DNA from: an uncultured Oxalobacteraceae bacterium
Lineage (GTDB): Bacteria; Pseudomonadota; Gammaproteobacteria; Burkholderiales; Burkholderiaceae_D
Length of the DNA: 64,000 nt
Direction of reading: 5' to 3'
Assembly (NCBI GenBank): GCA_903862415.1
Contig: CAIOYD010000010.1
Span: 37,209 to 101,208, forward strand
This document shows, piece by piece, positions 18,800 to 29,078 of this stretch (positions are counted from its first letter, which is position 1; the number at the start of each line of letters is the position of its first letter). Below the pieces are notes generated by a model. The model was not told the origin of the DNA and made no database searches. It saw only the letters and a program-made list of their open reading frames with translations. A program made the position numbers and the translations under genes.

Positions 18800-20053
18800 A
18801 TGAATAACCCGATCAAAACCAATTTACTCGACAGCGCCAACGCGCCCCACTTTCCGATTTACATGGATTATTCGGCCACCACGCCTATCGATCCGCGCGT
18901 CGCTGACAAAATGATTCCGTATTTGCGCGAGCAATTTGGCAATCCCTCTTCCCGCAGCCATGTGTATGGCTGGAATGCCGAGCAGGCGGTCGAAGAAGCC
19001 CGTGGACAGGTAGCCGCTCTGATCGGTGCTGATCCGCGTGAAATCGTCTGGACTTCAGGCACAACTGAAAGTAACAATCTGGCTCTCAAAGGTGCGGCAC
19101 AGTTTTATAAAACCCGCGGCAAACACATCATCACCGTCAAAACCGAACACAAAGCTGTGCTTGATACCGTGCGCGAACTGGAACGTCAGGGTTTTGAAGC
19201 AACCTATCTGCAACCGCAAGAAGATGGCTTGATCACAGTTGAACAATTAGCTGCTGCCGTGCGCCCGGACACGATTTTAGTTTCCGTGATGTGGGTCAAC
19301 AATGAAATCGGCGTGATTCAGCCAATCGCTGAAATCGGTGAATTCTGCCGCTCAAAAAACATTATTTTTCATTGCGATGCAGCCCAGGCTACCGGTCGGG
19401 TAGAGATCGACATGGAAACCGTCAAGGTCGATTTGCTCTCACTCACTGCCCATAAAACCTATGGTCCCAAAGGTGTCGGTGCGCTGTATGTGCGCCGCAA
19501 GCCACGCATTCGCATTGAAGCGCAGATGCACGGTGGCGGCCATGAACGCGGCATGCGTTCCGGCACACTGGCCACGCATCAGATCGTCGGCATGGGCGAA
19601 GCTTTCCGGATCGCCAAAGAAGAAATGGCCGCAGAAAATCAGCGCATCCTGGCGCTGCGTGACCGTCTGGCCAAAGGTTTGCAGGAAATCGAAGAAGTGT
19701 ATATCAATGGCGATCTGGCGCACCGCGTACCGCACAACCTGAATGTCAGCTTTAATTATGTCGAAGGCGAGTCGCTCATCATGGCGATCAAAGATATCGC
19801 GGTTTCGTCCGGTTCAGCCTGTACGTCGGCCAGTCTGGAGCCATCCTATGTATTGCGCGCTCTGGGTCGCAGTGACGAACTGGCCCACAGCTCGATCCGG
19901 TTTACCCTCGGCCGCTTTACCACAGAACAAGATATCGACTTCACCATCGCCCTCATGAAAGAAAAAGTCGCTAAACTGCGCGAACTCTCACCGTTGTGGG
20001 ACATGTACAAGGACGGCGTTGATATTTCATCCATCCAGTGGGCGGCGCACTAA
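18800..20053 (+). CDS. iscS: Cysteine desulfurase IscS
   Basis: PLP enzyme that takes sulfur from cysteine and hands it as persulfide to IscU and other acceptors. 417 residues, about 13 longer than E. coli IscS because of an N-terminal extension before YMDYSATTP. Seen: the PLP lysine Lys219 in [10 protein letters not shown], the catalytic Cys341 in the mobile loop [15 protein letters not shown], and the C-terminal [19 protein letters not shown] used for IscU contact. Second gene of the isc operon, 10 bp after iscR. Confidence 0.97.
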   Translation: MNNPIKTNLLDSANAPHFPIYMDYSATTPIDPRVADKMIPYLREQFGNPSSRSHVYGWNAEQAVEEARGQVAALIGADPREIVWTSGTTESNNLALKGAAQFYKTRGKHIITVKTEHKAVLDTVRELERQGFEATYLQPQEDGLITVEQLAAAVRPDTILVSVMWVNNEIGVIQPIAEIGEFCRSKNIIFHCDAAQATGRVEIDMETVKVDLLSLTAHKTYGPKGVGALYVRRKPRIRIEAQMHGGGHERGMRSGTLATHQIVGMGEAFRIAKEEMAAENQRILALRDRLAKGLQEIEEVYINGDLAHRVPHNLNVSFNYVEGESLIMAIKDIAVSSGSACTSASLEPSYVLRALGRSDELAHSSIRFTLGRFTTEQDIDFTIALMKEKVAKLRELSPLWDMYKDGVDISSIQWAAH

Positions 20054-20104
20054 TCTCACCTTTATATTAAGCTCAGGAATACCTGAGCACACCGGAGAAA
20101 CATC

Positions 20105-20491
20105 ATGGCATATTCTGAAAAAGTAATGGATCACTACGAAAATCCGCGCAATGTCGGCGCGTTCGAAAAAGGTGATGACACTGTCGGTACCGGCATGGTC
20201 GGTGCACCCGCCTGCGGCGACGTCATGAAACTGCAGATCAAGGTCAACGCTGACGGCATTATCGAAGATGCCAAATTCAAAACCTACGGTTGCGGCTCGG
20301 CGATTGCGTCTTCTTCGCTGGTGACCGAATGGGTCAAAGGGAAAACCCTGGATCAGGCACTCGACATCAAAAATACCCAGATTGCCGAAGAACTGGCGCT
20401 ACCGCCAGTAAAAATTCACTGTTCGATTCTGGCTGAAGATGCCATCAAGGCTGCTGTGCTGGATTACAAAACCAAACACGCAGGCGTTTAA
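20105..20491 (+). CDS. iscU: Fe-S cluster scaffold protein IscU
   Basis: Scaffold on which [2Fe-2S] and [4Fe-4S] clusters are built before transfer. 128 residues, the usual length. The three ligand cysteines are Cys37 (APACGD), Cys63 (YGCGSA) and Cys106 (KIHCS), and the HscA recognition motif LPPVK precedes the last. Third gene of the operon with an AGGA-type site (GGAGAAACATC) before the ATG. Confidence 0.97.
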   Translation: MAYSEKVMDHYENPRNVGAFEKGDDTVGTGMVGAPACGDVMKLQIKVNADGIIEDAKFKTYGCGSAIASSSLVTEWVKGKTLDQALDIKNTQIAEELALPPVKIHCSILAEDAIKAAVLDYKTKHAGV

Positions 20492-20493
20492 TC

Positions 20494-20817
20494 ATGGCCA
20501 TCACCCTGACTGAAAAAGCCGCCCGGCATGTTTCGCGCTACATGGAGCGCCGTGGCAAAGGAATCGGTCTGCGCTTTGGCGTGCGCACCACCGGCTGTTC
20601 TGGCATGGCTTACAAACTCGAATACGTCGATGAAGTCGCGCCCGATGACGAGGTGTTTGAATCGTTTGGCGTAAAAGTGTTTGTCGACCCGAAAAGTCTG
20701 ACTTACATCGATGGTACCGAGCTTGATTTTGCCCGCGAAGGTCTCAACGAAGGATTCAAGTTTCATAATCCTAACGTCAAAGATGAATGCGGCTGCGGTG
20801 AAAGCTTCCGGATTTAA
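20494..20817 (+). CDS. iscA: Iron-sulfur assembly protein IscA
   Basis: A-type carrier that passes clusters from IscU to apo-proteins. 107 residues with the three conserved cysteines: Cys35 in [13 protein letters not shown], and Cys99 and Cys101 in the C-terminal ECGCGESF. It begins two bases after the iscU stop, so translation is probably coupled. Residue pattern and position in isc distinguish it from ErpA or SufA. Confidence 0.95.
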   Translation: MAITLTEKAARHVSRYMERRGKGIGLRFGVRTTGCSGMAYKLEYVDEVAPDDEVFESFGVKVFVDPKSLTYIDGTELDFAREGLNEGFKFHNPNVKDECGCGESFRI

Positions 20818-20822
20818 AACGC

Positions 20823-21326
20823 ATGCAAAATCATTTTGATCTGTTCGGACTGACGCCGCAATTTGATCTCGATCTGGCGCAACTTGAGCGCGCCTTTCGG
20901 GAAGTGCAGACGCAGGTGCATCCCGACAAATTTGTCAGTGCCGGCAGTGCCGAACAGCGCGTAGCGATGCAATGGGCCACACGTGCCAACGAAGCCTATC
21001 AGACCTTAAAAAATCCGCTCAAACGTGCCAGTTATCTGTGTGAACTGCATGGCATCGGTCTGGAAGCCGAATCGAATACCGCCATGCCGACGGCATTTTT
21101 AATGCAACAAATGGAATGGCGCGAACAACTCGACGAGGCTCGTGGCGAGCATGCCGCCTTACTGCAACTGGAAGAACAAATCGACCGGGCCCGCGCGGCG
21201 CAGCTGCAGCAGATAGGCCAGCAATTCACCCTGACTGCTTATCCGCAGGCAGCGCAATTGATCCGGCAACTGATGTTTTTAGAAAAATTCGCTGACGATG
21301 TCGATCACGCACTCGACGCGCATTGA
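20823..21326 (+). CDS. hscB: Fe-S co-chaperone HscB
   Basis: J-domain protein that brings IscU to HscA and stimulates its ATPase. 167 residues, near the E. coli length of 171. The N-terminal J domain carries the HPD motif (residues 33-35, VHPDKF); the C-terminal half is the three-helix domain that binds IscU (FLMQQMEWREQLDEA). It follows iscA by 5 bp and precedes hscA. Confidence 0.95.
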   Translation: MQNHFDLFGLTPQFDLDLAQLERAFREVQTQVHPDKFVSAGSAEQRVAMQWATRANEAYQTLKNPLKRASYLCELHGIGLEAESNTAMPTAFLMQQMEWREQLDEARGEHAALLQLEEQIDRARAAQLQQIGQQFTLTAYPQAAQLIRQLMFLEKFADDVDHALDAH

Positions 21327-21358
21327 ACTTGGTTCACCCATAAATAAAGAAAATTTTC

Positions 21359-23221
21359 ATGGCATTATTGCAAATTTCAGAACCGGGCATGTCGACGGCT
21401 CCGCACCAACACCGTCTGGCCGTTGGCATTGATCTGGGCACCACCAATTCGCTGGTGGCCACGGTGCGCAACAGTGTTCCTGAAATTCTCAGCGACGATG
21501 AAGGCCATAGCCTGCTGCCATCGATCGTGCGCTATCTCGCCAATGGTCATGCCCATATCGGTTACAAGGCGCAGGCAGCACAAACCACCGACCCGAAAAA
21601 CACCATCCTGTCGGTCAAGCGTTTCATGGGGCGCGGCTTAAAAGATATCGCCTACGCTGAAAACCTGCCCTACGATTTTCTCGACACCCCCGGCATGGTA
21701 CAGATTCAGACGGTGGCCGGAATTAAAAGTCCGGTAGAAATTTCTGCCCAGATTCTCGCCACCCTGCGCCAGCGCGCCGAAGATTCACTGGGTGACGAAC
21801 TCGTTGGCGCGGTCATTACCGTACCCGCCTACTTTGATGATGCCCAGCGTCAGGCCACCAAGGATGCCGCCAAGCTGGCCGGTTTAAATGTCTTGCGGCT
21901 GTTGAATGAACCCACTGCGGCAGCGATTGCCTATGGCCTGGACAATGGCTCCGAAGGTATTTACGCCGTCTATGATCTGGGTGGCGGCACGTTTGATATT
22001 TCGATTTTAAAAATGAGTAAGGGTGTCTTTGAAGTGCTGGCCACTGGTGGCGATTCGGCGCTCGGTGGCGACGACTTTGATCACCGGCTGCTGTGCTGGA
22101 TCAGCGAACAGGCCAAACTGGCACCGCTGTCCGACGCGGACACGCGCATTCTGATGGTCAAGTCACGCGAAGTCAAAGAACTGCTGTCGAACAAGGCAGA
22201 AACCCGCATCGAAGCCGCACTCGGCTCCGGTGAACGGGTCAACCTGACCATCACAGCCGAACAGTTTGCTGACATGACTCAGCATCTGGTACACAAAACC
22301 ATACAGCCGTGCAAAAAAGCGCTGCGCGACGCCGCACTGCAAATCGAAGATATCGATGGCGTGGTGCTGGTTGGCGGCGCGACCCGCATGCCACAGATAC
22401 GCAAAGCCGTGGGCAATTTTTTCCAGTCGACCCCGCTGTCCAATCTGGACCCGGACAAAGTTGTCGCCTTAGGTGCGGCCATTCAGGCCAATCTGCTGGC
22501 CGGCAATCGCGCTTCCGGCGACGACTGGTTATTACTGGATGTAATTCCACTATCCCTGGGCATCGAAACCATGGGTGGGCTGGCCGAAAAAGTCATTCCA
22601 CGCAACTCCACCATTCCCTGCGCCCGGGCGCAGGAATTTACCACCTTTAAAGACGGTCAGACTGCACTGGCCATCCACGTGGTTCAGGGCGAGCGCGAAC
22701 TGGTCAGCGCCTGCCGTTCACTGGCCCGGTTTGAATTGCGCGGCATCCCGCCCATGGCCGCTGGTGCTGCCCGCATCCGCATTACTTATCAGGTCGATGC
22801 CGACGGTCTGCTATCGGTTTCTGCGCGCGAATTACGCTCGAATGTCGAAACCTCGATCACGGTCAAACCGTCTTATGGACTCGAAGACGCCGACATTACC
22901 CGCATGCTGCAGGAATCGAATGCCACCGCCGCAGCCGACATGCAGTTACGCGCCTTAAAAGAACAACAGGTTGAAGCGCAGCGCATTGTACTGGCCACGC
23001 AATCAGCACTCGCGGGCGACAGCGACTTACTCAGTGAAACTGAACGGACTGAGATTCTGTCACTCATTGCCAATGTTGAAGCCCGTGCGCTGGGCGAAGA
23101 TCGCGCTGCAGTGGAACAGGCGGTAGCGGCGCTGTCGGCCGGTACCGAAGAATTTGCTGCCCGCCGCATGGATAAAAATGTCCGCACTGCCCTGACCGGC
23201 AAAAAACTCGACCAAATTTAA
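21359..23221 (+). CDS. hscA: Fe-S chaperone HscA (Hsp70 family)
   Basis: Specialised Hsp70 that uses ATP to promote cluster release from IscU. 620 residues. The ATPase domain has [27 protein letters not shown] and [16 protein letters not shown]; the substrate domain follows from about residue 395 ([31 protein letters not shown]). A roughly 15-residue extension precedes the [10 protein letters not shown] core, so an internal start (MSTAPHQ, residue 10) is possible. Confidence 0.96.
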   Translation: MALLQISEPGMSTAPHQHRLAVGIDLGTTNSLVATVRNSVPEILSDDEGHSLLPSIVRYLANGHAHIGYKAQAAQTTDPKNTILSVKRFMGRGLKDIAYAENLPYDFLDTPGMVQIQTVAGIKSPVEISAQILATLRQRAEDSLGDELVGAVITVPAYFDDAQRQATKDAAKLAGLNVLRLLNEPTAAAIAYGLDNGSEGIYAVYDLGGGTFDISILKMSKGVFEVLATGGDSALGGDDFDHRLLCWISEQAKLAPLSDADTRILMVKSREVKELLSNKAETRIEAALGSGERVNLTITAEQFADMTQHLVHKTIQPCKKALRDAALQIEDIDGVVLVGGATRMPQIRKAVGNFFQSTPLSNLDPDKVVALGAAIQANLLAGNRASGDDWLLLDVIPLSLGIETMGGLAEKVIPRNSTIPCARAQEFTTFKDGQTALAIHVVQGERELVSACRSLARFELRGIPPMAAGAARIRITYQVDADGLLSVSARELRSNVETSITVKPSYGLEDADITRMLQESNATAAADMQLRALKEQQVEAQRIVLATQSALAGDSDLLSETERTEILSLIANVEARALGEDRAAVEQAVAALSAGTEEFAARRMDKNVRTALTGKKLDQI

Positions 23222-23251
23222 CGCCAAGCAGCCTAACTCAAAGAAGCCACC

Positions 23252-23590
23252 ATGTCCCAGATTATTGTTTTACCACACCAACAACTTTGCCCGGATGGTG
23301 CGGTGCTGGAAGCCGCCGAAGGCAGTTCCTTATGTGAAGTGCTGCTCGATAATAACATTGCCATCGAACACGCCTGTGAAATGTCTTGTGCCTGTACCAC
23401 TTGCCACGTGATCGTGCGTGAAGGCTTTGACAGTCTGAATCCATCGACAGAAAATGAAGAAGATTTACTTGATGCCGCCTGGGGGTTGGAAGCCACGTCG
23501 CGCCTGTCCTGTCAGGTAAAAATCAGCGCACAAAAAATAATCATTGAAATTCCTAAATACACCATTAACCATGCACGGGAAAATCACTGA
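23252..23590 (+). CDS. fdx: ISC-type [2Fe-2S] ferredoxin
   Basis: Adrenodoxin-like ferredoxin that supplies electrons for cluster assembly. 112 residues. Ligands Cys42, Cys48, Cys51 and Cys87 follow the C-X5-C-X2-C...C pattern (HACEMSCACTTCHV), with the extra Cys46 also found in E. coli Fdx. It is the last recognisable isc gene: no iscX follows within the 36 bp before the next, convergent gene. Confidence 0.95.
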   Translation: MSQIIVLPHQQLCPDGAVLEAAEGSSLCEVLLDNNIAIEHACEMSCACTTCHVIVREGFDSLNPSTENEEDLLDAAWGLEATSRLSCQVKISAQKIIIEIPKYTINHARENH

Positions 23591-23626
23591 ACAGGGAGCG
23601 AATTATGTCGACCATATGATCGAGGT

Positions 23627-25900
23627 TTATATATTTGTTTGTTCCTCCAAAACAGCCATTAATGATTCCATATCGCCTTTCATAATGAAAGTCAGATAAT
23701 CCGGAATGGCCGTCTGGTGTATGTTGTCCCCTGAGAGCAGGAACAAACTCTCAAAACCCAAGGCATGCAGTTGTTCAGCTATCTGGGTTCCTTTGAGGGC
23801 ATCCCAGGCGAAATGTTGATCGAGCATGATTTTGGCCTGCCTGGAATAGCGATGCGCTTTGGCCAGAAATTCATTCGGCTTGTGATAGAAATCTACCTGC
23901 TTTCCATAAGTCAGCATGCGAAAGCCATCGAGCAAGTCCTGATCATCATCTACAAAAACGATTTCCGTATTCAACAGTACGTCGTCCTGACTACCGCCAT
24001 CATTCAACGCACACACGTTTACCGCAACCTCAGTGGCTAATTGCTTGGGCAATACTTTTATGCCAGCCGCTCTGGCTTGCTGTTGCACCCGCTTATTGGC
24101 GTAATGACTGGTCACCAGAATCGCGCGCTGCATCTCGGTTTGCTGAATCACGTCCAGACCAGTCAGATTTTGTTTAAGTAATTCATAATCCGCCAGCAAA
24201 AACACCTGCTGTTTTTGCTCCGGACTGAGGCCGGAAATAAAATCAATTGCTTCCCGGCCCAGTTCCAGATGCTTAATGGTCAGCTGCGGATACACTTTGC
24301 AGATTTTTTCCAAACGCAAATCCCAGGCATGTTGTATGGAACTGTCGTCATCCAAAATCACTACCGTATCATGATCAAACAGTTCCACACTGTCAGCTAT
24401 CCAGTCGAGTGCAGGTGCGAGCGGGAAGGACAGCGTAATTTCCGCACCGGCATCCGGGCGGGAACGAATATCCAACTTGCCGTGATTATGCTTCAGCGTT
24501 TCCCGGACCTGAGTCATCTCTAAGCCATGCCCATCAGCTTTACCCTGAGTCACCACCAACTGATCAAGAATTTTTTGTCGCACTTCCGGACTCATGCCTT
24601 TGCCATCATCCATCACCTTAATGTGCACCTCATTGTTATCCGTATACAGGCACAGGGAAATATTTCCTTCCCGACTTTCAAGGGCGTCAACAGAATTATT
24701 AATCAGATTGGACAGCATGCGCCCAAACGCGCCCGGTTGAATAAGTATCCAGGAAAATTCACTGCCATGAACGAAAGCCGTGTCGAATTTGATCGGCAGA
24801 TCGGCGTACTGGTATTTTTTTTCCGTCAGCAATTCCAACAGCAGCGGTGCGACCAACAGAGTTTCTGGCACGTCAGCCACTGACGCAGGCTGCACTAATT
24901 TTTTGTAATCGTGCAGCAAATTATTGGCAATATCATTGATTCTGACAGCAGCTTCGCGGATGGCGATGCGCTGTTTTTCCGGGATGCCGTCGCATACTTT
25001 AGTCAAAATTGACAGCGTGGTCAGCGGGGAACGGATATCGTGGGCAACCTGATCAACACTGGCACGGAATTTTTCCTGCTCCTGAGCAAAGACTTGCTGG
25101 GTTTCAAATTCCAGCCGTAATTGTTGCGCTTCTTTTTCTGCGGTAATATCGAGTGAAGCACCGATGGTGCCGATAATCCTGCCATCATCATCGTATAAGG
25201 GTGCAATCACGGCCTTGAAATATTTCACTTCCCTGGTGGTGATATCTTCAATGGCTTCTTCACCAAAAAATGGCTGACCGCTGCGTACCACTTCGCTGTG
25301 ATGGCGCATGATGTTGCGTGCCATTGTTTCGGGATAAATATCCAGCGGTGTTTTTTTAAACAATTCATCTTTGCTAAATTGCGCTCCTATATTTCTCAAC
25401 GTGGGACTGTTAGCTCCGATAAATTTTTGACTTGTATCAAACCAATACACTGATATCGGCAAAAGCTCGGCCACCATTTTTAAATGGTTTAATACACGTT
25501 CATAATTTAAATATTCAACGGTAATTTTCTCACGTGTGATATCCGTGGAAATTCCAGCCGTGCCAATAATTTCACCACTATCATCGCGCAAAGGCCAAAT
25601 TGTGGCCGTGTAATATTGAACCGCGCCAGTGATCCTGTTTTTAATAGTTTCTTCAAAAGTCAACGTTGTGCCTTTAAGCATGACTTCTTTGTGATGCGAC
25701 AGAATCTCATGCGCAAAAGTATGGGGATATAAATCATAGCAAGTTTTCCCAATGACATCTGCCTGCGATTTGACGCCAATTTCAGCGAGTGTCAAATCAT
25801 TTGCACCCAACCAAATATGGTTAACATCCAACCAGTAAAAAGGCACAGCCACATTTCTTGCAGTGATGGCCAGCTCAGTTAATACAGATTTTGCAGTCAT
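23627..25900 (-). CDS. PAS-PAS hybrid histidine kinase with two C-terminal receiver domains
   Basis: A 757-residue cytosolic signalling protein. Two tandem PAS/PAC repeats (about 15-130 and 145-265) resemble each other closely (FYWLDVNHIWLGAN and VYWFDTSQKFIGAN; both end in an IIGT..I..DIT motif), so they arose by duplication. Then a HisKA-like dimerisation helix with the phospho-acceptor in VAHDIRSPLTT and a HATPase with N-box LINNSVDALE, DDGKGM and GHGLEM. Two receivers follow: VVILDDDSS with Asp in LLADYELL, and IVFVDDDQD with Asp in IMLDQHFA. No output domain or membrane segment. AAGGA precedes the ATG. The AHDIRSP kinase type resembles Legionella-style hybrid kinases. Its signal and target are unknown. 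Confidence 0.87.
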   Translation of the reverse strand: MTAKSVLTELAITARNVAVPFYWLDVNHIWLGANDLTLAEIGVKSQADVIGKTCYDLYPHTFAHEILSHHKEVMLKGTTLTFEETIKNRITGAVQYYTATIWPLRDDSGEIIGTAGISTDITREKITVEYLNYERVLNHLKMVAELLPISVYWFDTSQKFIGANSPTLRNIGAQFSKDELFKKTPLDIYPETMARNIMRHHSEVVRSGQPFFGEEAIEDITTREVKYFKAVIAPLYDDDGRIIGTIGASLDITAEKEAQQLRLEFETQQVFAQEQEKFRASVDQVAHDIRSPLTTLSILTKVCDGIPEKQRIAIREAAVRINDIANNLLHDYKKLVQPASVADVPETLLVAPLLLELLTEKKYQYADLPIKFDTAFVHGSEFSWILIQPGAFGRMLSNLINNSVDALESREGNISLCLYTDNNEVHIKVMDDGKGMSPEVRQKILDQLVVTQGKADGHGLEMTQVRETLKHNHGKLDIRSRPDAGAEITLSFPLAPALDWIADSVELFDHDTVVILDDDSSIQHAWDLRLEKICKVYPQLTIKHLELGREAIDFISGLSPEQKQQVFLLADYELLKQNLTGLDVIQQTEMQRAILVTSHYANKRVQQQARAAGIKVLPKQLATEVAVNVCALNDGGSQDDVLLNTEIVFVDDDQDLLDGFRMLTYGKQVDFYHKPNEFLAKAHRYSRQAKIMLDQHFAWDALKGTQIAEQLHALGFESLFLLSGDNIHQTAIPDYLTFIMKGDMESLMAVLEEQTNI

Positions 25901-26084
25901 GTTAATTTTCCTTTCTTTGTATTACTTAATATAAGCATTACCTGGTTGATCCGTAATTAATGGTCTGTAAAATTTCAATTACTGAAAATGGCCACTGATT
26001 TTCTTAGCCTCGTTTGGATAGCGATGACCGGTGAAAGTTCCGGATTTTTCAGCCAGATTTAATAAAGTAAAGTATGGTTATGCT

Positions 26085-28967
26085 TCATCCACGATAGCCA
26101 TAAACGATAACCTCGTCATCATTACGGGAAATATATTCCAGACTCCGGTCAGGCAAGCGACGCACCAGATCGCCGGTTCTGTACAGCGTGTGGTTGTAGC
26201 CGCGTTTTTTTTCTGAGCGTCGCTGAAAGGGATTGGGAATAAAACGTTCAGCGGTCAGCCCGGATTGGTTTAAATAGCCGCGCGCCAATCTGTCGCCACC
26301 GATGAGCAATTCGCCGACAGCTCCGTTGGGCAGCAGCGATAATTGGCTATCCACGATATAACTGCATTGTTGGGGCAACATTTGTCCGATACAGGAACAG
26401 TCGCCCAATGCCGCCGGATTTATTTTTTTAAATGTGGAAACTATCGTCACTTCGGTAATACCGAACATATTAATTAATTGCGGCTTATCTCGATAGTTAC
26501 TTGAAAACCAGGGATTAAGGAGCGCAAAATTGAGCTTTTCACCACCAAATATAATGTAACGTAACTGACTTAAGCGTTGGCTGTGGTTTTTTAAAATAAT
26601 TTCGCTTAACTGATAAAAAGCCGACGGCGTTTGATTCAGCACAGTCACCCCCGCGGTGTAACATAAACTCTGCAACTCTTCAAAATCCCTGAGCTGCTGT
26701 GCGTTGGGAATCACCAGCCTGCCGCCATACAATAACGCACCCCACATTTCCCAGACTGAAAAATCAAACACATAGGAATGAAATAACAACCACACATCCT
26801 GATCATTAAAATCATAAACAGCTTCGCTGGCCTTAAACAGGCTGGCCACGTTATGCTGGGTTTGCAGTACCCCCTTGGGCTGACCGGTGGTGCCACTGGT
26901 GTAAATCACATAGGCTAAATGATGACTCGCTGGCGGTGTGGTTAAATTGGTTTCCGCTTCGCGGCCGAGTTGTTCCAGCACCTGCGGACTGTCCAGACAC
27001 ACCAGCATAAGGTGTGCTAAAACGGGATTCAATCTGTGCTGATGAACTGCATGCAAAATCACCACTCTGACGGCGGTATCTTCCAGAATATAATGCAGCC
27101 GGTTGTCGGGACAGCGCGGATTGATAGGCACATAAGCTGCCGCACATTTGAGCACCGCCAGAATGGCAATCACCGTGTGCACGCTTTTATCGAGGCACAG
27201 TGCAATCAACTCGTCGGGCTGGATTGAACAAGTCCGGCTAAGGTAATGCGCCAGCTGGTTGGCCTGCTGGTTAATTTCGTGATAGCTCCAGGTGCGGTGT
27301 TCATCCACGATAGCGGTGTGATGGGGATTGTTTTCTACCTGTTGTTCAAATAACTGCGTTATCGATTTTTGGTGTAAGGGGGCGGCAACGGTGCTGTAAC
27401 GCGTCAGCAGATTTTTCCGTGTCCGTGCAGAGAACCAGTTAACGCTGCTGATGGTTGTGTCAGGCTGACGCAGCAATTGCGAAAATAAGTCAATGAATGG
27501 CTCAGGCAGTGGTGGAAATGCTTCATCGGGCTGATGAATTTGCGCATCCATGTCGAGCCGGAAGGCGCACAATTCTGGCGGCACGATCCTGGCCAGTTCG
27601 GGATAACGCAACCAGATATCATTGAGGTAACCCGGTTGTTGTGCCAGCTCGCGGCAATGGGCGCGCACCTGCTGAACCAGTTGAACAAAACTAATGTGTT
27701 CATGCAACGTAAAGGATGCGGGCAAGTCTGACGCCAACAACGGTGGCAGCGCACTTGACGAATGTCGCAGGCAGATCTGCAGCTGGGTCTGGCCTGTCAG
27801 ACGATACAGATACACCAGCCAGGCGCTCAACAACATCAGCGGCAACTGCGCATTGTTATGACACAATTTCAGGCAGCGCGCCTGCAATGCTTTGGGTAGT
27901 GCCTGTACGCTCAGCACGGGCTGTGATCCCGGCGCGGCCCCTGGCAAGGTGGTCGGTTGAAACTGCCGCAGTTTGTCCACCCAACCGGATTCACACAGCG
28001 CAATCTGATCGCTGATGGTTTGCAGTTGCTGCTGTTGTGCGTCGCTGGGCACAGGCAAGAGCACACCGGGTTGAATATGGTATTCCCTGGCCAAAGCAGT
28101 CAGTGTCACAGCCTGGGGAAAGTGGCGACTGAGTTTGGTCAGTAAAAGATTGCCGGTCGTGGTGCAGACTTTCCAGTGGCTGGCGCTGACTTCAATGACG
28201 GTACCCGCTGGGTACAACGAGGGTTCGGTACATTTCTTAAGACCAGCGACGATCAGCAAGTCGTTACCCAGCCCCATTTTTAACTGCGAAAATGGATTGC
28301 GATGCTCGCCATATTGGGTGGCGCGCCACAGCCTTTCGATATCGTCCGCACTGTTATGCCAATTCAGCCAGCCATTACCGGTTGGTTTTTGCGTACGCGA
28401 AAAAAAACTGCGTTGGGAACGATCCTGGGGAATGCGTTGGTAAGAATGATTGAGTAATTCCTCGGCCAGTTCAGTCAACGCCTCGAGGGCATGTTGGGTG
28501 CATTTGACATTCAGGCTGGATACGGTTTCGTCAGGCAAGACTGGAAATGTCACCTGTTTGACGATATCGCCACTATCCACGTTGGGAGCAATGCAGTGCC
28601 AGCTGATGCCATAGGTGGTTTCGTTTTGCAGAATGGCCCAGGCGGTGGAATTGCTGCCTGCATAGCGCGGCAAGGGTGCGTCGTGATAATGCAAGCTCAG
28701 ACAGCCGATGCGTTGCAGTACTTTTGCCGGAATAAGTTGGTCGTTGGAAATGCTGAATAAATAATCGGCCGGGTTATGGTCCCAATCAATATCAGACAAC
28801 GTAGCAACCCAGTTAATTTGCTGTTGCTGCGCCCAGGCCTCGATAGCGCTGGACGTGGAAATAATGGCGTTAATCTGAAAAGATTTAGTCTGTAAAATTT
28901 TGGCGCAGTTAAGTAACAACTGGCCTTGCCCTATCAGATAACAGGTGGGTGTTGTTGAGTTTTTCAT
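26085..28967 (-). CDS. Truncated NRPS: formyltransferase-like, relic condensation and adenylation domains
   Basis: A 960-residue product. Residues 1-290 are formyltransferase-like (HYHDAPLPRYAGSN, NVDSGDIV), with His where methionyl-tRNA formyltransferase has the catalytic Asn. Residues about 330-525 resemble a condensation domain remnant without HHxxxDG. From about 530 an adenylation domain shows A2 (CAAAYVPINP), A3 (YTSGTTGQPKG), A4 (FDFSVWEMWG), A5 (NMFGITE), A6 and A7 (YRTGDL), then stops inside A8 (DDEVIVYGYRG). The C-terminal subdomain with the A10 lysine, any carrier domain and any thioesterase are absent. The pocket reads DFWNIGM-I-V, close to the threonine code DFWNIGMVH. It is probably a decayed gene or half of a split system; no partner NRPS gene is in the window. 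Confidence 0.8.
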   Translation of the reverse strand: MKNSTTPTCYLIGQGQLLLNCAKILQTKSFQINAIISTSSAIEAWAQQQQINWVATLSDIDWDHNPADYLFSISNDQLIPAKVLQRIGCLSLHYHDAPLPRYAGSNSTAWAILQNETTYGISWHCIAPNVDSGDIVKQVTFPVLPDETVSSLNVKCTQHALEALTELAEELLNHSYQRIPQDRSQRSFFSRTQKPTGNGWLNWHNSADDIERLWRATQYGEHRNPFSQLKMGLGNDLLIVAGLKKCTEPSLYPAGTVIEVSASHWKVCTTTGNLLLTKLSRHFPQAVTLTALAREYHIQPGVLLPVPSDAQQQQLQTISDQIALCESGWVDKLRQFQPTTLPGAAPGSQPVLSVQALPKALQARCLKLCHNNAQLPLMLLSAWLVYLYRLTGQTQLQICLRHSSSALPPLLASDLPASFTLHEHISFVQLVQQVRAHCRELAQQPGYLNDIWLRYPELARIVPPELCAFRLDMDAQIHQPDEAFPPLPEPFIDLFSQLLRQPDTTISSVNWFSARTRKNLLTRYSTVAAPLHQKSITQLFEQQVENNPHHTAIVDEHRTWSYHEINQQANQLAHYLSRTCSIQPDELIALCLDKSVHTVIAILAVLKCAAAYVPINPRCPDNRLHYILEDTAVRVVILHAVHQHRLNPVLAHLMLVCLDSPQVLEQLGREAETNLTTPPASHHLAYVIYTSGTTGQPKGVLQTQHNVASLFKASEAVYDFNDQDVWLLFHSYVFDFSVWEMWGALLYGGRLVIPNAQQLRDFEELQSLCYTAGVTVLNQTPSAFYQLSEIILKNHSQRLSQLRYIIFGGEKLNFALLNPWFSSNYRDKPQLINMFGITEVTIVSTFKKINPAALGDCSCIGQMLPQQCSYIVDSQLSLLPNGAVGELLIGGDRLARGYLNQSGLTAERFIPNPFQRRSEKKRGYNHTLYRTGDLVRRLPDRSLEYISRNDDEVIVYGYRG

Positions 28968-28985
28968 GGCAGTAAAGATGGAGGG

Positions 28986-29032
28986 TTTAAAAGCGGATAA
29001 GGATGATTGTCAATGGTTAAATAAATAACCAT
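28986..29032 (-). promoter_or_regulatory. Candidate promoter and operator-like palindrome upstream of the NRPS gene
   Basis: On the minus strand a perfect TTGACA (29013-29008) is followed after 16 bp by TTTAAA (28991-28986). Touching the -35 is a 7-bp inverted repeat ATGGTTA-N6-TAACCAT (29013-29032). The leader would be very short and no Shine-Dalgarno is seen before the ATG at 28967, so this is tentative. Confidence 0.4.
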
Positions 29033-29043
29033 AGTTATACATA

Positions 29044-29078
29044 CGAGAACTTAGCGTAATGATAAGTTCCCGTTTTTT
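29044..29078 (+). terminator. Orphan plus-strand terminator-like hairpin
   Basis: CGAGAACTTA / TAAGTTCCCG stem (one mismatch) with a 9-nt loop, followed by TTTTTT. It has the form of a plus-strand intrinsic terminator, but the only genes for 5 kb upstream lie on the minus strand. Confidence 0.5.

Noticed and set aside
23605-23619. Four-codon ORF after fdx as an iscX gene
   Set aside because: It stops after four codons and does not resemble IscX; kept only as a possible junction mark.
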